This document shows positions 52,820-61,818 of a stretch of 63,978 nt of DNA, one piece after another. Below the pieces are notes generated by a model that made no database searches, was not told the origin of the DNA, and saw nothing but the letters and a program-made list of their open reading frames with translations. The stretch comes from RGIG8597 sp045133795. GTDB lineage: Bacteria; Spirochaetota; GWE2-31-10. The position numbers and the translations under genes were made by a program. Numbering within the stretch: position 1 is the first letter of the stretch; every line of letters begins with the position of its first letter. The DNA lies in assembly GCA_045133795.1 (NCBI GenBank), contig JBGUUT010000115.1, positions 1 to 63,978 on the forward strand. Direction: 5' to 3'.

Positions 52820-53503
52820 TTACTTTTGCAAATAACGACTCTCAAACCAGGTCATTGCTTTTTTTGCCGTAAATTCCGCATGACCTTGTTGAAATAAAAT
52901 ATCACTTTTAAAAAATGCTTCATCCAGCGGTGTATCTGTAAGATACGGAATCGCCATTACTTGCATTCCGGCATTAAGTCCGGCTTCTATTCCGAAAACG
53001 GAATCTTCTACTACGAGACAATTTTCCGGTTGAGAATGAAGTTTTTCGGCAGCTTTCAAAAAAATGTCCGGGTTTGGTTTGCTTTTTCCGACATCATCGG
53101 AAGAAATTACAGCATCAAAATATTTACGTAAATCAAGGTGATCGACTAAACGATTAAGGATTGAAGATGAAGTGCCGGAAGCAATTGCAATAGGAACGCA
53201 TTCACTGACCAGCATTTTAATAAATGCTAACATTTCGGGATAAATCGGAGTATTTTTTAGTGCGATTTCCAGATAGAGTTCATTTTTTCGGCGTATCATA
53301 TCTTCCACCGTGCCGGGCAGATTGTAACGTTCGTGAAGAGTTTTCATCATTCCGCTGTTACCTCGTCCGATGAATTCTTTTTTCATTTCAAAGGTGAAAT
53401 CGATACCGTATTCTGCCATGAGAAGTCGGTCTGCTTCATAATAATTAGGTTCGCTGTCTGCTAAAGTTCCGTCAAAATCAAAAATTACTGAATCAATCCT
53501 CAT
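52820..53503 (-). CDS. HAD-superfamily phosphatase (beta-phosphoglucomutase-like)
   Basis: A 227-aa enzyme. Motif I FDFDGTLADSE has nucleophile Asp9 and Asp11; the alpha cap with LHERYNLPG follows; motif II is IASGTSS, motif III KSKPNPDIF, and motif IV VVEDSVFGIEAGLNAGM. Sugar-phosphate phosphatase or phosphomutase activity is typical. It overlaps the Dus gene by 11 bases. Confidence 0.9.
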   Translation of the reverse strand: MRIDSVIFDFDGTLADSEPNYYEADRLLMAEYGIDFTFEMKKEFIGRGNSGMMKTLHERYNLPGTVEDMIRRKNELYLEIALKNTPIYPEMLAFIKMLVSECVPIAIASGTSSSILNRLVDHLDLRKYFDAVISSDDVGKSKPNPDIFLKAAEKLHSQPENCLVVEDSVFGIEAGLNAGMQVMAIPYLTDTPLDEAFFKSDILFQQGHAEFTAKKAMTWFESRYLQK

Positions 53504-54527
53504 TTAAATTACTCCGTAAAAAATAATAAATTCCTTTGTCTGTCCAATCGGCATCGTTTTGAAAATAATGTTCTACGGTTTCGATGTACTGACGGACATT
53601 TTTTGTTCTGTGAATTTTTTTTATAAACTGCTCACTGTTTTTTAGGTGAACAGCTGAATATTCCCAGAAACCTTTCATTTTATGGCAAATCCCTGCCGGT
53701 TTATTATCAATGTCTTTGTGTGTTGAGCCAAAGCTTATATCAAATGAATTAAAAATTTCATCATGAAAGTCATGTAATATTTTAATTTTTGTGTCATTGT
53801 CGAAATCCGGATTTCCGCAAAGTCGTCGAGCTAAGAACGGGTCGGACAAAGCACCGCGTCCTAACATAAAGTGAGTTACTTCAGGAAACATTTTTTTGAT
53901 ATTAAAAAAACTTTCATCGTCAAAAATATCGCCGTTATATGCAATCGGTTTTCCGTAAAGTTCCAGAGCTTCTGCAAAATATTCAAGATACGGCTTACCG
54001 GAATAAGCCTGTTTCCCGGTTCTGGGATGGATTGTTAATTCTGATATCGGATATTGGGAAATTACTTTCAAAACGCTACGAAATTCTGTCGTGTCATTAA
54101 GTCCGAGTCTCATTTTGATTGACAGTTTGCAGGGAATGTCTTTCATAGCTTCGTTTAGGACTTTATCGATAAGTTCTGCATACGGTAATATTCCGCTGCC
54201 TCGTTTTTTACGAGTAACGGTAGGAAACGGACAGCCGATATTCCAATTTACTTCATTGTATCCTAACGCAGCCATTTTTAAAATTAATTTATGCATAAGC
54301 GTGCCGTCACATGATAAAATTTGCGGAATCATTTCTACGCCGCAACTTTGAAGCGGACGACTTTTTGCCGGAGATAAATCTTTGAGTAAATTAGGATTTT
54401 CTACGGTTGTGTTTACGGCGGATACAAACGGAGCGTAATATTTTGTCATTCCTCCGAAGTATTTGTGATATGCGTTACGATACGAACTGTTTGTAATACC
54501 TAAAATTGGAGCTAAGCTAAAAATCAT
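53493..54527 (-). CDS. tRNA-dihydrouridine synthase
   Basis: A 344-aa FMN enzyme reducing uridines in tRNA. It has FSLAPILGITNSSYR at the start, the catalytic Cys in NWNIGCPFPTVTRKKRGSGIL, LSIKMRLGLNDT, LTIHPRTGKQAYSGKP and YNGDIFD, and MLGRGALSDPFLA. The Dus subtype is not clear. Two-gene unit with the HAD phosphatase. Confidence 0.93.
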   Translation of the reverse strand: MIFSLAPILGITNSSYRNAYHKYFGGMTKYYAPFVSAVNTTVENPNLLKDLSPAKSRPLQSCGVEMIPQILSCDGTLMHKLILKMAALGYNEVNWNIGCPFPTVTRKKRGSGILPYAELIDKVLNEAMKDIPCKLSIKMRLGLNDTTEFRSVLKVISQYPISELTIHPRTGKQAYSGKPYLEYFAEALELYGKPIAYNGDIFDDESFFNIKKMFPEVTHFMLGRGALSDPFLARRLCGNPDFDNDTKIKILHDFHDEIFNSFDISFGSTHKDIDNKPAGICHKMKGFWEYSAVHLKNSEQFIKKIHRTKNVRQYIETVEHYFQNDADWTDKGIYYFLRSNLNED

Positions 54528-54715
54528 GCGGTACTTTTAGCAAATGAAGATATTGATTGTCAAATCTTAAAATGGGAGACATTTCGATTTTGAAAAAGAT
54601 TGAAGAAAAACAAGAAATATTATAAGAACTAGCGAAATTGATGTGTTTTATAAAACGTTTTAATTTTGTTTTTTCAATAGAAAATAAAAAGCTACAGAAT
54701 AAGGAAGGATTCAAT

Positions 54716-55381
54716 ATGAAAAAAATCAGTTTAATTTTTGTTTTACTTTGTGCGTTTGCGATGATTTTAAATGCTGCCGAGATAGAAGAAAATACAGAAA
54801 GTCTTCAAACTCAAATGGAAAATGAAATGGCAACTTTTCGTTTTGATAATGTAGACCTTTATAAAAATAAAATTCAAAGTGCCGGCGGTGACTTTGCTGC
54901 AAATACGAAATATTATGTTCAGTTAGGTTCCGGAGAATATGTAGATTTACCTTTTTTGGCAAGAAAAATGGGAAATGACAGATTGGCAAAAGATTTAACG
55001 TGGGGACGTTATTATAACTCATTCAAAGTCGGTTTTTTTATAAGTTTAGTTACCGGAATTGCTCTTGATGTGGGCGGAGCAATATTGACTGTAGGATATT
55101 CTACAAAAGATTATGTTTTCGGAGATACAATGTATCATCAAGATACGGCTTTAGGTTGGGGAATAGCACTTTTTACGTTATCAACATTTTCTCTTACCGG
55201 AATAATAACCTTTGCGATAGGAATGGCAAAAGGTACACGTTACAATTACGATTTGATTAAAGCAAAGTTTTTGGTAGACCAATATAATGGTTTTGTAAAA
55301 CGCAAATACGATAAAATGAGTTTTGATATTGAAGGAACAAACAAAGGCGATATGCGTTTTTGCATGGAAATGAAGTTTTAA
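54716..55381 (+). CDS. Exported membrane protein of unknown function
   Basis: A 221-aa protein with a signal peptide (ALLCAFAMILNAAE-like, about 1-20), a polar stretch, then two TM segments (near 105-130 and 150-175). The start is ATG at 54716 after AAGGAAGGA; a longer frame to 54638 has no site. No family is recognised. It lies ten bases ahead of the UDG-like gene and so may be in one operon with priA. Confidence 0.75.
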   Translation: MKKISLIFVLLCAFAMILNAAEIEENTESLQTQMENEMATFRFDNVDLYKNKIQSAGGDFAANTKYYVQLGSGEYVDLPFLARKMGNDRLAKDLTWGRYYNSFKVGFFISLVTGIALDVGGAILTVGYSTKDYVFGDTMYHQDTALGWGIALFTLSTFSLTGIITFAIGMAKGTRYNYDLIKAKFLVDQYNGFVKRKYDKMSFDIEGTNKGDMRFCMEMKF

Positions 55382-55391
55382 GGAATAAATT

Positions 55392-56183
55392 ATGACGCCG
55401 TCAGAATTTGCAGCAGATTATAATTCACTTTTAAATGATTGTCTTGATTTCTTTACGGACGGAATGCGAAGTGAACATCAAGTGTTTGATTTTTCGCCGT
55501 GGGATAATGAAGATGAATCGGAAAAAGTTGCAGTTTCGGAGAAGATTGAAGAATCAGTACAGACTGTGTACAAGCCAATGAATACGGTGATTGAAAAAAC
55601 TGCAGCGAATATTTCACCAGCTGCAAAAAGTAATACTTTGGCAATGATTGAAACCGGACGAAAAATCTTGAAATGTCAGGCGTGCGTGCTTCATAAAAAT
55701 TCTGCGACACGCTTTCCCGGTTGCGGTGCAGTTTCTTCGAAGATTTTCCTTATAGCCGAACCTGTAACTCCGACGGAAGAAAAAGAACGTTATGCGTTGT
55801 CCGGAGCAGTGCGAGCTTTTTTTGATAAATGGTTGGCTTCAATAGGACTTTCGGAAGATGATTTGTTTGTAACGAATATTTTGAAATGTTGTTTAGGTAA
55901 TACTCGGCCGTCGGTAGAAATGATAGATACGTGTCGAGAACATTTAAACACGCAGATTGAATTGGTAAATCCGAAAGTTATCGTAACGCTCGGACAATTA
56001 CCGCTTTCATCGCTAAAACGTGCCGGAGTGAATTTGTTGGCAGAACATGGAAAAATAATAAAATATAATGAAAGAATTGTGTTTCCGTTATTTTCTCCGG
56101 CGTTGGTTTTGGCAAATCCTCAATTAAAAGGTCCGCTTTGGGAAGACCTTAAAAAATTAAAATCAATGCTTGGCTCTTCATGA
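55392..56183 (+). CDS. Uracil-DNA glycosylase family 4/5-like protein
   Basis: A 263-aa protein. Residues 1-85 are an extra low-complexity region. Cys95, Cys98, Cys166 or Cys167, and Cys181 fit the [4Fe-4S] site of family 4 UDGs. Catalytic motifs are altered: the GEAPG motif reads IAEPVTP (Glu kept) and the HPS motif reads FSPAL, without His. It may be a divergent glycosylase or a binding protein. It overlaps priA by four bases. Confidence 0.8.
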   Translation: MTPSEFAADYNSLLNDCLDFFTDGMRSEHQVFDFSPWDNEDESEKVAVSEKIEESVQTVYKPMNTVIEKTAANISPAAKSNTLAMIETGRKILKCQACVLHKNSATRFPGCGAVSSKIFLIAEPVTPTEEKERYALSGAVRAFFDKWLASIGLSEDDLFVTNILKCCLGNTRPSVEMIDTCREHLNTQIELVNPKVIVTLGQLPLSSLKRAGVNLLAEHGKIIKYNERIVFPLFSPALVLANPQLKGPLWEDLKKLKSMLGSS

Positions 56184-58165
56184 AATATGTAGAGATTGCC
56201 CTTGCAGTTCCTTTAGACAGGACTTTTACTTATGCAGTGACGACGGAACAAAATCCGGATAATGTATCGCTTATCGGGCGAAGAGTTCTTGTCAATTTTC
56301 ATAATCGCAAACTTATCGGATATGTTGTAAATGAAAGCGATACAACGGACAGTACTTATCAAATAAAAAATGTGGAAAAGGTAATTGATGAAGCACCGAT
56401 TTTTTATCCTTTTATGAAGAAGTTTGCAGAATGGATTGCTTCATATTATTTTTGTTCTGTCGGTGAAGCGTTGTCATTAATGATTCCGCGTGGGATTCGT
56501 CCGAAAAAACTTCCGGTTTTACCGCCGAGAACTTCTTTGCCGACAACACTAACTCCGGAGCAGCAAGCAGCTTATGACGGAATCAAAAATGATTTGCAGC
56601 ATGGGCAAAAGATGTTTTACCTGTATGGAATCACCGGCTCCGGGAAAACCGAAGTTTATATAAAGTTGATGGAAGATACTCTTGCTGCCGGAAAAAGTGT
56701 GATTTTTCTTGTTCCGGAAATAGCTATGAGTTATCAAACATTGGAACGATTACAGGCTCGATTCGGCAATCAATGTGCCGTTTTGCATTCCGGATTAACC
56801 GGAAGTATGCGGTTGGGGGAATATCTGCGATTGTTTAACGGCGAAGCTCGAGTTGCCGTCGGTCCCAGAAGTGCTCTTTTTGCTCCGTTGCCGGATACAG
56901 GGTTGATAATAATTGATGAAGAACATGACAATGCTTATAAGTCGGACGAATCGCCTCGTTTTCAGGCGAGAAGTGCGGCATTTCATCTTGCAAAAATGAT
57001 GAATGCTGCGGTAGTTCTTGGTTCGGCGACGCCGTCTGTGGAGTCTTGGTTTCATGCACAAAAAGGTTTTTTAAAATTGTATACTCTTTCGCAACGTTAT
57101 CAAGGTGCAATGTTGCCGGAAGTGAAAATTATAGACACATCAATGCTGGCACAGGAGCGAATTTTATCATCGGAAATGGCAAGTGAGATAAATCGACGGC
57201 TTCAAAACGGCGAACAAGTTTTGTTGTTGCAGAACAGACGCGGTTTTTCCAGTTGTTTGCAATGTTCCGCATGTAAAACCGTAATCGAATGTCCCAGATG
57301 TTCGGTGAATCTTACGTATCATCAAGTTAAAAAGAAATTAGTTTGTCACAGATGCGGTTATACCAGCGGGATTCCGACAACTTGTCCGGATTGCGGCGAA
57401 AAAAAGTTTAAAAAAATTGGTGCGGGAACAGAAAGAGTCGAAGATGAAGTTCGCAGAACTTTTGCCGGCTTTGAACTTGTTCGTATAGATTATGATACAG
57501 TTCAAAAATCTAAAAATTTACAGGAAACATTCAGGCGTATTTCCGACGGAGAAATAAAGATTATCATCGGAACTCAAATTATTGCGAAAGGATTACATTT
57601 TCCGGGAATAAAGTTTGTAGGAATTATTAATGCGGATTTGTTTTTGAATATTCCGGATTTTAAATCTGCAGAACGTGCTTTTGCATTAATAACTCAAGCT
57701 GCCGGACGAGCTGGGCGTGAAGGTGAGCGAGGTTTGGTAATGGTGCAGACGATAAATCCCGATCACTATGCCATTTCGATAAAAGACGGTTTCGGGACGT
57801 TTTATACAAATGAAATATTTTATAGAGAAGCAACGGAAATGCCGCCGTTTTTTAGATTGATACGGCTGGTAGTGCGTTCGGCAGATGAAAATACGGCGAA
57901 GAATGAGTGTGATAAATTACGCCGATTACTTGATTGGCTTTTGGAAACAATGCCGAATCAAGAAGAACGAAACAGTATAGAAATTATGGGGGCGGCTCCG
58001 TGTCTTCTTACACGTATTAATAATAATTTTCGCTATCATATTTTACTAAAGTCAAAAAACTTGCAATCGATAAGAAAAATAGTTAAGCAGATGACAAAAA
58101 AAATGGAACGGTTGCCAAAAAATTCTTATTTGGAAATTGATACTGATCCGACAGACTTATTTTAA
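56180..58165 (+). CDS. priA: Primosomal protein N' (replication restart helicase)
   Basis: A 661-aa 3'-5' DNA helicase that restarts stalled forks. It has the N-terminal DNA-binding part, Walker A GITGSGKTEVY, DEEH box IIDEEHDNAYKS, GSATPS, a zinc-binding insert (CLQCSACKTVIECPRCSVN and CHRCGYTSGIPTTCPDCG) and QAAGRAGREGERG. Length is slightly short but complete. Coupled to the UDG-like gene by ATGA. Confidence 0.95.
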   Translation: MKYVEIALAVPLDRTFTYAVTTEQNPDNVSLIGRRVLVNFHNRKLIGYVVNESDTTDSTYQIKNVEKVIDEAPIFYPFMKKFAEWIASYYFCSVGEALSLMIPRGIRPKKLPVLPPRTSLPTTLTPEQQAAYDGIKNDLQHGQKMFYLYGITGSGKTEVYIKLMEDTLAAGKSVIFLVPEIAMSYQTLERLQARFGNQCAVLHSGLTGSMRLGEYLRLFNGEARVAVGPRSALFAPLPDTGLIIIDEEHDNAYKSDESPRFQARSAAFHLAKMMNAAVVLGSATPSVESWFHAQKGFLKLYTLSQRYQGAMLPEVKIIDTSMLAQERILSSEMASEINRRLQNGEQVLLLQNRRGFSSCLQCSACKTVIECPRCSVNLTYHQVKKKLVCHRCGYTSGIPTTCPDCGEKKFKKIGAGTERVEDEVRRTFAGFELVRIDYDTVQKSKNLQETFRRISDGEIKIIIGTQIIAKGLHFPGIKFVGIINADLFLNIPDFKSAERAFALITQAAGRAGREGERGLVMVQTINPDHYAISIKDGFGTFYTNEIFYREATEMPPFFRLIRLVVRSADENTAKNECDKLRRLLDWLLETMPNQEERNSIEIMGAAPCLLTRINNNFRYHILLKSKNLQSIRKIVKQMTKKMERLPKNSYLEIDTDPTDLF

Positions 58166-58190
58166 TTCAGCGTGTTTTTTGGAGATATAG

Positions 58191-60239
58191 ATGAGAAATA
58201 TTTGGACAATATTTATTTTGATATTACTGACCTGTTGTTGCGGTAAAAAGGAAGATGTTGCAGATAATAAAGAATCTCATGTAGTATTGGAAGGGACTGT
58301 TACGAGCAGTCGTTTTTACAGTAATAACAGCTTTTTTAATGAAGATACGGTAGCAAAAACTTTTGCAGAAAATGAACTTGATTTTTGGATATTGGTAGAG
58401 CAAAGCAGACAAGGCAATATGCCGTATCCTCAAAAGTTTATTAAGAATATCAAGGCGTTAGGTAAGAAATGTTTTAACAAACAAGATTTGTTGTTTATGT
58501 CATTACCGGAATTTTATGAAGATATTCAAGAAAATGATATTGCATTTTATTTTCCTACAATCCGTGATGTTCCGACGGCTCCGGTGTCATCGTTTATACG
58601 TGAAATGGACAGAAAGATTTTATTCGGAACGGCATCTACCGGATTTGACGGAAAAGTTTCCGGATATCTTGATGAATATCGTGATTATTTAGACCGCGGT
58701 TTTATTTTCGGAACTTTTCAAGCGTCAAATTTATTGGGGCCGGATTGGAAAATTCAAAACTCTCCTCGTTTTTGTGTTATTGCAACAGAGCGAACTCCCG
58801 AAGCTTTGCAAACAGCGTTGAAAGAACGTCATACATTTGTTTCTTTTGAAAAAGGAACGCAGATGTTGATGAATATTGAAGATGCTCAAATCGGCGATAT
58901 TTTAGAAACTGCAATGGATAAAACATCTTTTGCATATCATTGGCGTGTTACATCGGATTCGTTGCCTTTGGGAAAGGTTGAACTTGTTACGAATAACGGT
59001 CAGGTTCTTACGGAGACACAAGCGAGTGAGCAATCTGAAAATCAATTTTTAGAGGGAAGCGGATTTGTGAATCTGGACAGAGCGTTTCAATATGTGATGT
59101 TAGTTGCATATTTTGAAAACGGTCACATGGCGTATTCTACGCCGATATGGATTCGAAAAAAGCAAAGTATTATGGTGAGTAATATTTTGGCAGAAAATGA
59201 AAATCCACACATCAGTAAATCACCGAAAGTAATTTCATTTACGATTTCAAATATTTCTCCGACAACACTTTCCGGAATAAAAGTGCGTTTCTTGGATAAT
59301 AAAGGCGGTTGTGTTTATGAAGAAAAGTTAACTTTGAACGGGAGAAGTGACCATAAAATTAAGCGAAAGTTAAATTCGGAAAACAGTGAAATTACGGAAT
59401 TACGAATAGAAACGAGTATAGATAATGAGATTTTTACTTGCGATACGGTAGCTTTGCCGAAAATGCAACAATATAAAATTTTAGTCGATGCAACACATCA
59501 AAATAAATATACGGAAAATCTTAATTCGTTAAAGAAAATGATGGAAAACAGCGGAGCTTTATTTTCGATTTCAACGGATGGAACTCCTTTTATGAAAGAT
59601 TCCATTTTGCAAGACTATGATTTGGTGATTCTAACTCCGCCGCAGTTTATTTCTGATAATGTAAATTATGAAGTGAATTTTTCGTATGCTTTACATCGCT
59701 TTGTTTATCGCGGAGGAGCGTTGATTATTGCAGCTGACGGACGAGATGAAACTAAAGCACGTGCGGCGGTGACATATTACAATCGTTTATTAAGAATTTT
59801 ATATTCTCCGGTACGTTTTCGTTATACGACGTCGGTAGGTTTTTTCCGGATTTATGATGAGGAAAATTATTTTCATGATTCGGAAATGCCGTTGTTTACT
59901 GCTTTTAATCGCAGTGTTTACGGACAAGATTTGGAGTCTATTTATTTACCTTGTCCGGTAGAATTGATTGCGTCTTCCAATTACGGCGAGATTTATCCGA
60001 TGCAGGCATACAATACAATCTCATTGGTACAATTATCTGCATCGACAAAAATAAAAAACAGACGCCTTGATTTGTCGCAAAATAAAAATCGTTCGGTTGC
60101 AGTTATAACAGGGTTCGGGAAAGGGAAAATTTGTATTTTATCAGGTATGAATTTCAGTGATTATGATATTGACCATCTCGATAATAAACAATGGATTTAT
60201 AAGACAATACGTCATTTACTCGGAATAAAGGAGAAATAA
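58191..60239 (+). CDS. Large lipoprotein with degenerate PHP-like start and GATase-like C-terminus
   Basis: A 682-aa lipoprotein with lipobox LLTCCC (Cys about 15). Residues 35-280 keep the outline of a PHP phosphoesterase (TSSRFYSNNSFFNEDTVAKT, NELDFWILVEQ), but the metal His residues are gone. The middle has beta-rich Ig-like parts. Residues about 430-680 resemble DUF4350/GATase-like domains (DYDLVILTPPQFI, RGGALIIAADGRDE). The role is unknown, periplasmic or surface. GGAG lies eight bases before the ATG; gcvH overlaps its stop by one base. Confidence 0.7.
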   Translation: MRNIWTIFILILLTCCCGKKEDVADNKESHVVLEGTVTSSRFYSNNSFFNEDTVAKTFAENELDFWILVEQSRQGNMPYPQKFIKNIKALGKKCFNKQDLLFMSLPEFYEDIQENDIAFYFPTIRDVPTAPVSSFIREMDRKILFGTASTGFDGKVSGYLDEYRDYLDRGFIFGTFQASNLLGPDWKIQNSPRFCVIATERTPEALQTALKERHTFVSFEKGTQMLMNIEDAQIGDILETAMDKTSFAYHWRVTSDSLPLGKVELVTNNGQVLTETQASEQSENQFLEGSGFVNLDRAFQYVMLVAYFENGHMAYSTPIWIRKKQSIMVSNILAENENPHISKSPKVISFTISNISPTTLSGIKVRFLDNKGGCVYEEKLTLNGRSDHKIKRKLNSENSEITELRIETSIDNEIFTCDTVALPKMQQYKILVDATHQNKYTENLNSLKKMMENSGALFSISTDGTPFMKDSILQDYDLVILTPPQFISDNVNYEVNFSYALHRFVYRGGALIIAADGRDETKARAAVTYYNRLLRILYSPVRFRYTTSVGFFRIYDEENYFHDSEMPLFTAFNRSVYGQDLESIYLPCPVELIASSNYGEIYPMQAYNTISLVQLSASTKIKNRRLDLSQNKNRSVAVITGFGKGKICILSGMNFSDYDIDHLDNKQWIYKTIRHLLGIKEK

Positions 60240-60607
60240 TGCGTTTTACAAAGTTGCATCAATGGGTTGATGAAGTTGAGCCCGGGATTTTCAGAGTCGG
60301 GCTTTCATCTTTTGCGATAAAAGAATTAGGGGAAGTGGTTTATATTGACTTTTTGAAAAATCCGGGCGAAACGGTAGAAAATGCCGAACCGTTGGCTGAG
60401 ATTGAATCTCTTAAAAGTGTGAATTATTTTCAATCACCTTTTGCCGGTGAAATAATGGAAGTAAATGTTTCATTGCAAAAAGATACGTCGACGGTGAATA
60501 GAGATTCGGAAAGTACAGGTTGGTTATTTTCAATAAAAATTACAGAAAATACAAATATAGAATTGATGGATGAAAAAAAGTACAGAGAGTTTGCAATCGC
60601 AACTTAA
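60239..60607 (+). CDS. gcvH: Glycine cleavage system H protein
   Basis: A 122-aa lipoyl carrier. The lipoyl Lys is in IESLKSVNYF; LHQWVDEVEPGIFRVGLSSFA and GEVVYIDF are typical, as is PFAGEIMEVN. It shuttles the methylamine group in glycine cleavage, but no gcvP or gcvT is here. In some bacteria a lone GcvH serves in lipoate relay. The start overlaps the previous stop (TAATG). Confidence 0.92.
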   Translation: MRFTKLHQWVDEVEPGIFRVGLSSFAIKELGEVVYIDFLKNPGETVENAEPLAEIESLKSVNYFQSPFAGEIMEVNVSLQKDTSTVNRDSESTGWLFSIKITENTNIELMDEKKYREFAIAT

Positions 60608-60640
60608 TTGATTTAATCCTTTAATTAAGGAGATGTACAA

Positions 60641-61531
60641 ATGAAAGGCTTTTTTTTGAAACAGATTTTATTAGTTTTGTTTTGTTTGATTATTTGTCCG
60701 GTTTTTTCTCAAGAGGGAAAGCTTGAAATGTTTAAACATTCCAGTGAGACTTATACATTGATGAAAAAGCGAACAATAAGTGTTTATTTGCCTAAAGCAT
60801 ATTTTCAGGAGAAAAATAAAGATAAAGAATTTCCGGTTTTGTACATGTTTGACGGTCAGAATTTGTGGGATAAAAAGACATCAGCATGGGGCGGATGGAA
60901 AGTAGAAACAGCAATGGAAAATCTTGTAAAAAAGAGAAAAATGTCGCCTTGTATTATTGTCGGAATTTCGTGCTCGATAAATCGAACAAAAGAATACGCC
61001 GGGTGGTGTGATAAATTGCCGGATGAAAAAGTTAGTGACCCGGAAAAATATAAGCAATATGCACGTGAACATAGATTGATGATTATAGAAGAAATTATTC
61101 CGCTAATTGAAAGTAAATACAGAGCAATTTCACATCGCAGCGGTCGTGTAATTGCCGGAAGTAGTTACGGAGCGTTTTTGGCTGCACATTTTGCGTCGGT
61201 TCATTCGGATATGTTTTGTGGTGCAGGATTATTTTCGGGCGGCAGCACTGGATTTGAGCAGATAATTGCAGAAGACGGTTTTAATTTTTCTGCAGAAAAT
61301 AAGGTTAGATTTTATATTGATTGCGGAACCGGAGATTTTTTGGAAAAAATATTACTTCCCGGAAGCAGAGATTTAAAAGATTACTTATTAACAAAAGGGT
61401 ATAAAATGGCAAAGTCTGCGAAAGATTCTAAAGCAGATTTGTTTTACCAGGAATGTGAAGGTGAGCCTCATAATGAAAAAGCGTGGTCTTTAAGAGTTCC
61501 TGCATTCTTGCAATTTATGTACGGAAAATAG
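60641..61531 (+). CDS. Exported esterase (Esterase D / PF00756-type)
   Basis: A 296-aa protein with a signal peptide (LIICPVFSQ). The esterase fold has FPVLYMFDGQNLWD, nucleophile GSSYGAFLAAHFA, acidic DCGTGDF and a late GEPHNEKAW with the His. Such enzymes often remove acetyl or feruloyl groups from plant polysaccharides, but other esters are possible. AAGGAGA precedes the ATG. A terminator follows. Confidence 0.88.
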   Translation: MKGFFLKQILLVLFCLIICPVFSQEGKLEMFKHSSETYTLMKKRTISVYLPKAYFQEKNKDKEFPVLYMFDGQNLWDKKTSAWGGWKVETAMENLVKKRKMSPCIIVGISCSINRTKEYAGWCDKLPDEKVSDPEKYKQYAREHRLMIIEEIIPLIESKYRAISHRSGRVIAGSSYGAFLAAHFASVHSDMFCGAGLFSGGSTGFEQIIAEDGFNFSAENKVRFYIDCGTGDFLEKILLPGSRDLKDYLLTKGYKMAKSAKDSKADLFYQECEGEPHNEKAWSLRVPAFLQFMYGK

Positions 61532-61540
61532 AATAAATAT

Positions 61541-61573
61541 AAAACGTACTTTTTTTGAAGTGCGTTTTTTTAT
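61541..61573 (+). terminator. Terminator of the esterase gene
   Basis: Eleven-base arms (61541-61551 and 61558-61568, core ACGTACTT with one G-T pair) followed by a T-run. Confidence 0.85.
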
Positions 61574-61818
61574 TGCTAATATTTCTTTTCAGTAGAAGAC
61601 ATAAAAAGTTTTCTTTGCTTTTAAATAAAGTTCTTTGTTGTAATTATTTGTGAACAATATGGCTTTGACAAGGATTATCACAATCACGTAAATTTTAATG
61701 AAAATGCAATCGGTGAAAAATATTTTTTTATATTTTATTTAATTTTGTAATTTACAAAAACATAATCATAATTTATAGTCTTGAAGTTTATGATTATTTA
61801 AATTTAAAGGTGGATAAA

